Shown here: piece after piece, positions 1 to 5,186 of the stretch | How the letters are laid out: each line of letters opens with the position of its first letter | Position numbering within the stretch: the stretch's first letter is position 1 | Origin: Sulfuricystis sp964478415 | GTDB lineage: Bacteria; Pseudomonadota; Gammaproteobacteria; Burkholderiales; Rhodocyclaceae | Reading direction: 5' to 3' | DNA: 13,460 bases | Assembly: GCA_964478415.1 (NCBI GenBank) | Contig: CAYZII010000055.1 | Coordinates: forward strand, 1 to 13,460 | The notes under the pieces: model-generated | What the model saw: only the letters and a program-made list of their open reading frames with translations | Told to the model about the DNA's origin: nothing | Databases searched by the model: none | Made by a program: the position numbers and the translations under genes

Positions 1-275
1 ACGTATTCCTCGATCCGCGCCCTACATTCCTCGAGCGTTTCGGCATCGAGCTCCCGCCCGCGCAGCTTTTCCGGCAAATCGAGCGAGAGGTTGAAATAGC
101 GCGCGCCGCGCGCGCACACTTCGGCGGCGAGGTGCACCGGCAGCGAGCCGATCACCGTGTCTTCCGCGCCGACTTTTGCGGGGTCGAGGTGAGCGATGTG
201 CTCGTCATAAGCGATGCCCTTCGCGCGCGCCCAGTCGAGCGCACCGGGGTGGCGGGTGACGAAGTAGATGGTCAT
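1..275 (-). CDS. csx16: Csx16, predicted cyclic-oligoadenylate ring nuclease (3'-truncated by window edge)
   Basis: The frame starts at ATG 275 and stays open to the window edge, giving 91 residues that begin MTIYFVTRHPGALDWA. I recognise the Csx16 (VVA1548) family by its N-terminal YFVTRHPGA, the central DTVIGSLPVHLAAEV (residues 39-53) and the RGARYFNLSLDLP segment (56-68). The family is only about 100 residues long, so little is missing. Csx16 occurs with type III CRISPR systems. It was predicted to be a ring nuclease that degrades the cyclic oligoadenylate made by Cas10, and later work supported that. Here it would be the off-switch of the signalling branch. Its ATG overlaps the vapC TGA (ATGA), and no Shine-Dalgarno sequence is visible in the 20 bases upstream. 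Translation therefore probably depends on ribosomes finishing vapC. Family assignment is confident; the substrate and activity of this copy are inferred. Confidence 0.9.
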   Translation of the reverse strand, partial: MTIYFVTRHPGALDWARAKGIAYDEHIAHLDPAKVGAEDTVIGSLPVHLAAEVCARGARYFNLSLDLPEKLRGRELDAETLEECRARIEEY

Positions 276-670
276 GGACGCACGATGCGGATGTCGAGGC
301 CGAGGGGGCCTGAAAGTTCCCGCCAGGCGCGATCGGCGGTAAGGACGGGGGCGGCTTCGATCAACGCCAAGGCAAGACAGGCGCGATCTCCCAACGATAG
401 TCCGAGATGACGAGTAGCGTTCCGCAGTCGGCCGATGGCGATGGCCTGAGCACGGTCGAAGGCGACAACCTGGATCGGCAAGTCGTTGAGCAGCGCATCG
501 ATTTTTTCTGTGTCGGTTTGCTTTTCCTGAACCTTGCCAACGAATTCGGCGACGTTCACTGCGCTCATCCGGCAAACTGTTTTGTCAAGCGCATCGGAGA
601 CCAATTCCCAACCGGGCTCTTGCCAGAGCAGGGCCAGCAAGGCCGAAGTGTCGAGAATGGGCGCACTCAT
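272..670 (-). CDS. vapC: VapC-like PIN-domain ribonuclease toxin
   Basis: This 132-residue protein has the four acidic positions of the PIN fold: D7 in ILDTSALLAL, E42 in NVAEF, D95 in LSLGDRACLA and D113 in LTADRAW. They should coordinate metal in the RNase active site. PIN toxins of type II toxin-antitoxin systems cut specific RNAs (often tRNA or rRNA) when their antitoxin is lost; the target of this one cannot be read from sequence. The start at 670 overlaps the stop of the upstream AbrB-type gene (ATGA), and a GGAGG lies 10 bases before it. Its own stop overlaps the csx16 start in the same way. The gene is full length with all catalytic residues, so there is no sign of decay. An alternative is that it has been recruited as a CRISPR accessory nuclease. 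Confidence 0.88.
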   Translation of the reverse strand: MSAPILDTSALLALLWQEPGWELVSDALDKTVCRMSAVNVAEFVGKVQEKQTDTEKIDALLNDLPIQVVAFDRAQAIAIGRLRNATRHLGLSLGDRACLALALIEAAPVLTADRAWRELSGPLGLDIRIVRP

Positions 671-915
671 TCGCGCTCGGCCTCCGCACGCCGCTCGGCG
701 ATCAATTCATCGACCAGCGAACGCCCTTCTTCGCGGGGTATCCACTGCTGAAATATCCGTTGCGCCCGCCGGATGGCCGCCCGACGCGAGGTGATCACCG
801 CTTCGCCCTCACGCAGTTCGAATAAAACCTCGTCCCCATCCTTGAGTCCCAAGGCACGGCGTATTTCTGCGGGGATGACGACCCGTCCGCCTTCCGACAT
901 TTTCATCTGAAACAT
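667..915 (-). CDS. vapB: AbrB/SpoVT-type antitoxin (VapB-like)
   Basis: This is an 82-residue protein. Residues 5-35 form a swapped-hairpin AbrB DNA-binding domain (KMSEGGRVVIPAEIRRALGL, then GDEVLFEL). The charged helical tail, about residues 45-82, would mask the PIN toxin. Antitoxins of this class bind their cognate PIN toxin and repress their own promoter. I chose ATG 915 because a GGAG at 924-927 sits 8 bases upstream. A TTG at 921 is in frame but lies too close to that ribosome binding site. The stop overlaps the toxin ATG (ATGA). The gene lies 55 bases after the cas6 stop on the same strand, so it could be read from a cas6 transcript, from its own promoter in the gap, or from both. Confidence 0.85.
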   Translation of the reverse strand: MFQMKMSEGGRVVIPAEIRRALGLKDGDEVLFELREGEAVITSRRAAIRRAQRIFQQWIPREEGRSLVDELIAERRAEAERE

Positions 916-923
916 GGCCAATA

Positions 924-927
924 CTCC
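924..927 (-). promoter_or_regulatory. Ribosome binding site of the AbrB-type antitoxin
   Basis: On the minus strand this reads GGAG, 8 bases before ATG 915. It favours that start over the in-frame TTG at 921, which would leave a spacer of only 2 bases. It is the only strong ribosome binding site of the antitoxin-toxin-csx16 group apart from a GGAGG ahead of the toxin. Confidence 0.6.
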
Positions 928-941
928 ATAGTTTCGTGCTT

Positions 942-967
942 ATGTCAGTTTATACGACAAATGTCAG
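942..967. promoter_or_regulatory. Candidate operator of the vapBC-csx16 operon: 7-bp direct repeat
   Basis: ATGTCAG occurs at 942-948 and again at 961-967, a 19-bp period of roughly two helical turns. A small inverted repeat, GACA-AA-TGTC, spans 956-965 and overlaps the second copy. The block is in the AT-rich 55-bp gap between the cas6 stop and the antitoxin start, where an AbrB-type autorepressor would be expected to bind. On the minus strand, weak -35-like (TTGACT or CTGACA) and -10-like (TATAAA or CATAAG) hexamers are present, but none has ideal spacing. The repeats are seen directly; their operator role is inferred. Confidence 0.4.
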
Positions 968-970
968 AAG

Positions 971-1897
971 TCAATTTAACTGGAGTTTATAGCCGCCCAT
1001 GCCGAACGTCGCTTCCTTGCCGACATGCAGCCACTGCCCGAGGTGCAGGAAAGGGAGAAACGGCGCCAGATCGCCATGAAGCGTCCAGGTGCCGATCACC
1101 CCGCCCAGCGTCATCTTGCGATCCTGCCGGCTCGAATAGCGCGTCCAGTCGCGCCAGCGCAAGGCTTTTTCATCCCGGATCGTCTCGGCGCGGCGGGCGA
1201 GGTCGGTGAAATCGACTGGCAAAGGCCCCGGGCCATGAAATTCGTGGATCAGCGCGATGCGCCGCACCAGAGCCATCAGCAGCCGACGCGGGGTGAATTC
1301 CTCTGCCGTCGCGCGCCGGCCGTTGGCCTGGAGCCGCAACGGGGTTTCGAAGCTCAAGGTGACGCGCTCGGCAAAAGCCGGCGACAAGGCGAGGGAGACA
1401 TCATGCTCGGCGATCTGCCCATCGGGGCCGTCGAGAATCGTCGTCTCCGCATCGCCGAGATGGACGACGCGCGCAAGCCGCGCCTTGCCATCGCCCTTGC
1501 CAACGCCGCGGCGGAAGGCCTTGACGAAGGCCCAGAGCACGAGCGCGAGCTGATCCAGCGCTCGACCGGCGAGCACGAGATGGAAGGTAAGCACCTCCCC
1601 CGGCGCGTAGTCGCGCTGGCCCCATTCGGGCGGCTCGATCACGTAGGGGTGCGGCACCTGGCTGAATTTCTGTAGCGCATGCCCCCCCTGCGGCGGCCGG
1701 GTCTCGAAGATGACCGCGTAGGGGCAGGTGGAAAGCAGCGGGCAAGCGTCACAGGTCGGCTGTTTCGTCATGCAGCAGGAAGCGCGCAAGGCGCCACCAA
1801 AGGCGCCGCGCAAGGCCGAGCCGGCGTAGTCGGGCAGATGCAAGGGCGTTTCGGCTTCGAATTCGAGGCGGTAGCGGGCGAGGGGGAGATCGATCAT
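971..1897 (-). CDS. cas6: Cas6 pre-crRNA endoribonuclease (RAMP superfamily)
   Basis: This 308-residue RAMP protein is the Cas6 that cuts pre-crRNA within the repeats. It has the N-terminal strand and helix with a SALRGAFGGALR motif (residues 27-38). The C-terminal glycine-rich loop is at 293-302, inside the LGQWLHVGKEATFGMGGYKL-type ending that is diagnostic for this family. A cysteine set, C42-x6-C49-x2-C52-x5-C58, precedes an AVIFETRPP stretch. The cluster is typical of this Cas6 subgroup and looks like a metal site, but the bound metal is unknown. ATG 1897 is preferred; an in-frame TTG lies at 1906, and neither has a good Shine-Dalgarno sequence. The gene reads in the same direction as the cmr operon but is separated from cmr6 by an oppositely oriented toxin-antitoxin pair. 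The catalytic residues of this Cas6 type are not obvious to me. Confidence 0.9.
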   Translation of the reverse strand: MIDLPLARYRLEFEAETPLHLPDYAGSALRGAFGGALRASCCMTKQPTCDACPLLSTCPYAVIFETRPPQGGHALQKFSQVPHPYVIEPPEWGQRDYAPGEVLTFHLVLAGRALDQLALVLWAFVKAFRRGVGKGDGKARLARVVHLGDAETTILDGPDGQIAEHDVSLALSPAFAERVTLSFETPLRLQANGRRATAEEFTPRRLLMALVRRIALIHEFHGPGPLPVDFTDLARRAETIRDEKALRWRDWTRYSSRQDRKMTLGGVIGTWTLHGDLAPFLPFLHLGQWLHVGKEATFGMGGYKLQLN

Positions 1898-1906
1898 GCT
1901 GGGCAA

Positions 1907-1953
1907 AATGTGGTCACGAAAAATGGCGAGTGTGCTAAATTTGAAACCACATT
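1907..1953. promoter_or_regulatory. Inverted repeat in the cas6 / toxin-antitoxin divergent control region
   Basis: AATGTGGT (1907-1914) and its exact complement ACCACATT (1946-1953) bracket a 31-bp AT-rich core that contains TAAATT at 1936-1941, a possible -10 element for the rightward antitoxin gene. The right arm overlaps a second smaller inverted repeat, CCAC-N6-GTGG (1947-1960). The 78-bp region between ATG 1897 (cas6, left) and ATG 1976 (antitoxin, right) must hold the start of both transcripts unless cas6 is read through from cmr6. Phd-type antitoxins bind such repeats to repress their own promoter, so binding here could also control cas6. The repeat is seen directly; the function is inferred. 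Confidence 0.45.
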
Positions 1954-1964
1954 AACGTGGAAGC

Positions 1965-1969
1965 AGGAG
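1965..1969 (+). promoter_or_regulatory. Ribosome binding site of the Phd-type antitoxin
   Basis: AGGAG lies 6 bases before ATG 1976. It fixes the antitoxin start there and excludes the longer open frame further upstream, which would run into the cas6 start region. Confidence 0.7.
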
Positions 1970-1975
1970 TGGGTC

Positions 1976-2254
1976 ATGCAAGTCGCCGTGCGCGAACTGA
2001 AAGCCCATCTGTCGGAAATCCTGGCGCGCGCCCAAGCCGGGGAGGACATCGAGGTGCGCTCGCGCAACAAGCCGATCGCCCGCATCGTGGGTATCCCCCC
2101 CGTGGAACAGGATCTGCCGGAAGGCATCCGCCGCCTGGTGGCCGAGGGGGCGCTCACCTTAGGAGACGGCAGGAAGCTCGGGGATTTCGAGCCGATTCCA
2201 TTGGCGAGCGGCGGCACGCCAGTGGGCCAGATCGTGATCGAGGATCGCGGGTGA
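1976..2254 (+). CDS. Phd/YefM-family antitoxin
   Basis: This is a 92-residue protein. Its N-terminal half, MQVAVRELKAHLSEILARAQ followed by AGEDIEVRSRNKPIARIV, is the classic Phd/YefM DNA-binding fold. The C-terminal half (GIRRLVAEGALTLGDG and following) would wrap the toxin. Such antitoxins neutralise a partner toxin and autorepress their operon, often with the toxin as corepressor. The partner is the PIN protein encoded immediately downstream, whose GTG start overlaps this TGA stop. The pair lies between cas6 and cmr6, on the strand opposite to both. It is unrelated in sequence to the AbrB-type antitoxin at 667-915, so cross-neutralisation is not expected. Confidence 0.88.
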   Translation: MQVAVRELKAHLSEILARAQAGEDIEVRSRNKPIARIVGIPPVEQDLPEGIRRLVAEGALTLGDGRKLGDFEPIPLASGGTPVGQIVIEDRG

Positions 2255-2676
2255 TTCTTTATCTCGACACTTCCGCGCTGATCAAACGCTATCTCGCCGA
2301 AGCCCACTCTATGTCCGTGCGGCAGGCGATCGCCCACGCGGGCACAGCCGCCGTGTGTCGTATCGCCTGGGCGGAAGCGATGGCGGCGTTCACCCGGCGG
2401 CAACGCGAAGTGTCCGTCGATGCCGCGGCGCTCGAGCGGGCGCGCGCGCAGTTGCGCGCCGACTGGTCTGGTTACCACATCGTCGAGGTGACTCAGACCC
2501 TCGTGGAACTCGCTGGCGAGTTGGCCGACACCTTCGCGCTGCGCGCCTACGACAGTGTGCAACTGGCCGCGGCGAAAATGTTGCAGGACGCCAGCGGCGC
2601 GCCGATCACCTTCGCCTGTTTCGACACCCGGCTGCAAAAGGCGGCGAAGGTGCTGGGAATGCGGCTCTTGGCGTGA
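2251..2676 (+). CDS. PIN-domain ribonuclease toxin paired with Phd-type antitoxin
   Basis: This is a 141-residue PIN protein. The acidic catalytic set is complete: D6 in LYLDTSALIKRY, E42 in AWAEAMAAF, D101 in LRAYDSVQLAAA and D125 in ACFDTRLQKAA. This wording is typical of PIN toxins partnered with Phd/YefM or related antitoxins, and it is distinct from the PIN protein at 272-670. It starts with GTG at 2251, overlapping the antitoxin stop (GTGA). A GAGG at 2240-2243 sits 7 bases upstream. The stop is only 5 bp from the convergent cmr6 stop, which leaves no room for an intergenic terminator. The predicted role is RNase activity when the antitoxin is degraded; its RNA target is unknown. Confidence 0.87.
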   Translation: MILYLDTSALIKRYLAEAHSMSVRQAIAHAGTAAVCRIAWAEAMAAFTRRQREVSVDAAALERARAQLRADWSGYHIVEVTQTLVELAGELADTFALRAYDSVQLAAAKMLQDASGAPITFACFDTRLQKAAKVLGMRLLA

Positions 2677-2681
2677 GAAAG

Positions 2682-3830
2682 TCATGACTGCCCACGCAAT
2701 GCAGCGAGTTTGAGCTTCTTCCGCTCGTCCTTCATGTCAACTTTCACGAGCTTCGGCAGCCACTCCTCGATTGCGTCGGCAACGGCACGTTTCTCCTCAT
2801 CAGTCCAGTCGGTGCCTTCCAATGCCGCCTTGGCAAGCGCACGTGCAGCGTTGTGGATCGCGGCATTGAAGCTCTCTTTGTTACCCATTAGTTGCTCGGC
2901 CCGTTTTTCACACATCGCCCTAAATTCCTTGATGCGGCGCAGGTTCGGGGTCAGCGCGGCGAGGGCGGTTTGTTCGGCGGCTTTCTCTCGCTCCTCCTCG
3001 AGCGCGGCAAGCGTCTTTTCATCGATCTGCATATGGCCATAGCCGACGGCGGTCTTGGCGCCGAAACCCAGCCACTTTCCGGCGTGTTCGAAAGCCGCTT
3101 GCAGCAGAGCGCGCCAGTTTTCGCGCAGGTTTTCGTCGCTGATCGACGCAGGCGCACATTCGACATGGAAACAAAAACGCGCCTTGGCCGGCACGGCCAG
3201 GAAAGGAATCGGGTTCGGCGTGAGGCTTGTATTCGGCGTGGCATTGCCCTGGTAATACTCGCCAAGGTGCGGCGTCATGATCTCGACGCACATCGCCCCG
3301 ATCTGCGGGAAGACATCCCAAAAGCGCAGCGCGCCTTGCCGCGCCGGTGTGTCGCGATCCCGCGCGAAGTCTTCCTCGCCCGGCCCGAAGAGCTGGCGGA
3401 TCGCGTCTTTACTCCAACCCTGCGTCTCACCCCACTCGCTGCTTGCGAGCTCTTCGGCGGCGCGGCGGATCACCCCTTTGACGCCGGAACCCGGCAGATA
3501 AGGCAGGCCATAGGGCGTGAGGAAAGAGAAACCATTCTCCAGCGGATGTTCGTTACCGAGACCCGTCGCGAAAGGGCTGGTGGCGATCATCGGCAGCGAA
3601 AAAAGCTGCGCGTTGCCCTCGGCCAGCTGCTGCTGGCGGGCGATCAAGGCCTCGAGCAGTTTTTTGCTGTGCTCCGGCAACGCGCACGCGCTTTTGACCG
3701 CCTGCGCCTTTTGCTCCCGGACGGCGCTGAAATCGACGTTCCAGCCCTCATAGTAAAGGCCGAAGCGGTGGCCGGGCGCGGCTTCACGGAAATCGCTGCC
3801 GAGATAGGCGGGGGTGGCGGCACGCATCAT
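2682..3830 (-). CDS. cmr6: Cmr6, type III-B RAMP subunit with long helical C-terminus
   Basis: This 382-residue subunit caps the Cmr backbone and helps hold the 3' part of the crRNA and target. RAMP hallmarks are LPYLPGSGVKGVIRRAAEEL (residues 109-128) and a late glycine-rich loop, GFGAKTAVGYG (255-265). LTPNPIPFLAV (203-213) is also typical of Cmr6. Residues from about 270 to 382 form a charged, mostly helical extension (LEEEREKAAEQ..., ending in KDERKKLKLAALRG) beyond the usual RAMP core. ATG 3830 overlaps the cmr5 stop (ATGATG); 3827 is an alternative start one codon in. It is the last gene of the cmr operon and is convergent with the PIN toxin, with a gap of 5 bp. Confidence 0.93.
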   Translation of the reverse strand: MMRAATPAYLGSDFREAAPGHRFGLYYEGWNVDFSAVREQKAQAVKSACALPEHSKKLLEALIARQQQLAEGNAQLFSLPMIATSPFATGLGNEHPLENGFSFLTPYGLPYLPGSGVKGVIRRAAEELASSEWGETQGWSKDAIRQLFGPGEEDFARDRDTPARQGALRFWDVFPQIGAMCVEIMTPHLGEYYQGNATPNTSLTPNPIPFLAVPAKARFCFHVECAPASISDENLRENWRALLQAAFEHAGKWLGFGAKTAVGYGHMQIDEKTLAALEEEREKAAEQTALAALTPNLRRIKEFRAMCEKRAEQLMGNKESFNAAIHNAARALAKAALEGTDWTDEEKRAVADAIEEWLPKLVKVDMKDERKKLKLAALRGQS

Positions 3831-4251
3831 TCGCCCCCCAGTGCGGCAGCGAACTGGCGGATCCAGCGCAAGAGCAGCAAGGCCTCTTCGGTGGCGCGCC
3901 GGTAATCGCGGCTTTGGGCGNNNNNNNNNNNNNNNNNNNNNNNNNNNNNNNNNNNNNNNNNNNNNNNNNNNNNNNNNNNNNNNNNNNNNNNNNNNNNNNN
4001 NNNNNNNNNNNNNNNNNNNNCAGCTCACCGCCGGCGCGCGGGAAGACCCAGCTTCGCAGCTGCGAAGCCAGCTTCGCATGATGCGTCTCGCCTTTGCTCT
4101 CCAAAAACGCCAGCGTCTGCATAAGACCATTGTTCATGATTAGCGCCGGCGCTGCTTTGGCGAGATTGACGTATTTTTTTCCGGCAAGCGCGAAGCCTTC
4201 CTGCGCCATCGTCCAGGCGGTTTGCGCACGCAGCTGTTCGAGTGTCGGCAT
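3827..4251 (-). CDS. cmr5: Cmr5, small helical subunit of the Cmr complex, interrupted by the assembly gap
   Basis: Two pieces of one gene are visible. The start at 4251 gives 77 codons (MPTLEQLRAQTAWTMAQEGF, then ALIMNNGLMQTLAFLESKG), with the NGLxQxLAF signature of Cmr5. After the N run, the frame beginning at 3919 gives 30 residues (AQSRDYRRATEEALLLLRWI, then RQFAAALGGE) and a TGA at 3827-3829. That is the standard Cmr5 C-terminus. The two parts are in different frames across exactly 100 N, so the gap length is a placeholder, not a frameshift. Cmr5 forms the inner filament of the complex and has no catalytic role. It starts 11 bp after the cmr4 stop with a good AGGAG, and its stop overlaps cmr6. 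Confidence 0.9.
3921..4020. other. Assembly gap (100 N) inside cmr5
   Basis: Exactly 100 N is a default placeholder for a gap of unknown size. To keep cmr5 open, the true gap length must be 2 modulo 3, which 100 is not. The visible parts total 107 residues. Cmr5 proteins are usually somewhat longer, so the real missing piece is probably short. Confidence 0.97.
4051..4068. repeat. 18-bp perfect palindrome inside cmr5, beside the gap
   Basis: GCTTCGCAGCTGCGAAGC is its own reverse complement, and a further GCTTCGCA follows at 4071-4078. It encodes part of KLASQLRSW in Cmr5 and ends 30 bases from the N run. A strong hairpin of this kind may have contributed to the assembly break. No regulatory role is evident. 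Confidence 0.6.
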
Positions 4252-4262
4252 AGCTGAGCTCC

Positions 4263-5153
4263 TTACTTCAGTGCGGTGAAGACCACCTGGCCGCGGCCGA
4301 TGGTGGCATCGCCGCCGATCTGGATCAGCTTGCCATCGAGGTGACCGACCACGTTGGCCAGTACGGCTTCCGCTTCGACTTCTTGCTTGCCGCTGCGCTC
4401 GCGGCTGGCTAGGAGCGGCGCAACGAGTAAGCTCTCCGGCGGCAGGTTCTCGACATAGAAGAGGCCACCATCGGCGGCGGTGCCGCTCTCATCATCGATG
4501 CGCACGTGCGGCTCGACGACGGTGGCATTCTTGACGAAATACGTGAAGTCTTCATCCGGCAGCAGCACCAGTTCGCGCCCGAGCTTGTCGCGAAAAAATT
4601 GGTGGGCATCGCCCTGCGGCAGCGCGTTTTCGGCAAGCCAGGCGGCAATTTTTTTGAGCCCCGTATCTTCGTTGCCGTCATACTCGAAGGCTTCGAGGTG
4701 CAAATGGCCCTGCTGCAAAACTTCGGTGCTGGCCACCCGGCAATGGTTTTCGCCCGGCGCAGCAACGGTCTCTTCCCAGCCTTTCTTGCCGAGCAGCGCG
4801 AGCAGTCGTGCCGCGCGCGCGAGCGCTAAGGGGCTCGTGACATAGACATAGCCGGTTCTGAGCGAGCGCACCGGAAAAGCGATGAGCAGCGCATCGCCAA
4901 AGCTGATTGCGCCAGCATAGAGCTCGCCGCCTACGGGGCCGAAGAGGCGCTCGAGCAAGTCGTTTTCTTGCCATCCGGGTAGCTGCGCGAAATAGTGGCG
5001 CACGGCGCCTTTCAGTCCCGAGCCGGCGAAGAGCGGGTGGTCGGTGTGGGTTTCGCGCTGAATCGGGCTGTCGATCAGGCCGAAGGCGGTGCCGGCGCCC
5101 ATATGCACCGGGCTGACGGCATAGAGGAACAGGGCGGTTTGGGCTTGGTACAT
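4263..5153 (-). CDS. cmr4: Cmr4, backbone RAMP subunit and target-RNA nuclease
   Basis: This 296-residue protein is the repeated backbone subunit that cuts bound target RNA at 6-nt intervals. The active-site loop is present as GLIDSPIQRETHT, with D28 matching the catalytic aspartate known from Cmr4 of archaeal and Thermus complexes. LFAGSGLKGAVRHYFAQLPG follows (about residues 41-60). The glycine-rich loop GGDATIGRG is at 280-288 near the C-terminus. With D28 intact, RNA cleavage should be functional. The gene starts 33 bp after the cmr3 stop with an AAAGGA-type ribosome binding site. It is the only gap in the operon longer than a dozen bases, which may allow independent translation of this most abundant subunit. 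Confidence 0.95.
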   Translation of the reverse strand: MYQAQTALFLYAVSPVHMGAGTAFGLIDSPIQRETHTDHPLFAGSGLKGAVRHYFAQLPGWQENDLLERLFGPVGGELYAGAISFGDALLIAFPVRSLRTGYVYVTSPLALARAARLLALLGKKGWEETVAAPGENHCRVASTEVLQQGHLHLEAFEYDGNEDTGLKKIAAWLAENALPQGDAHQFFRDKLGRELVLLPDEDFTYFVKNATVVEPHVRIDDESGTAADGGLFYVENLPPESLLVAPLLASRERSGKQEVEAEAVLANVVGHLDGKLIQIGGDATIGRGQVVFTALK

Positions 5154-5186
5154 GGCGTTTCGTCCTTTGCTCGAATGATGAGGGAT

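Noticed and set aside
2677..2681. Terminator between the PIN toxin and cmr6
   Set aside because: Only 5 bp separate the two convergent stop codons, and no hairpin with a T-run was seen around them.
1894..2685. Leftward 263-residue open frame over the Phd/PIN pair
   Set aside because: High-GC antisense shadow. The rightward frames have clear Phd and PIN motifs and a good ribosome binding site.
2682..4130. A long leftward frame running through the N gap as an N-terminal extension of cmr6
   Set aside because: The sequence upstream of 3830 in that frame is a shadow of cmr5. The Cmr6 family start and the ATGA overlap support 3830.
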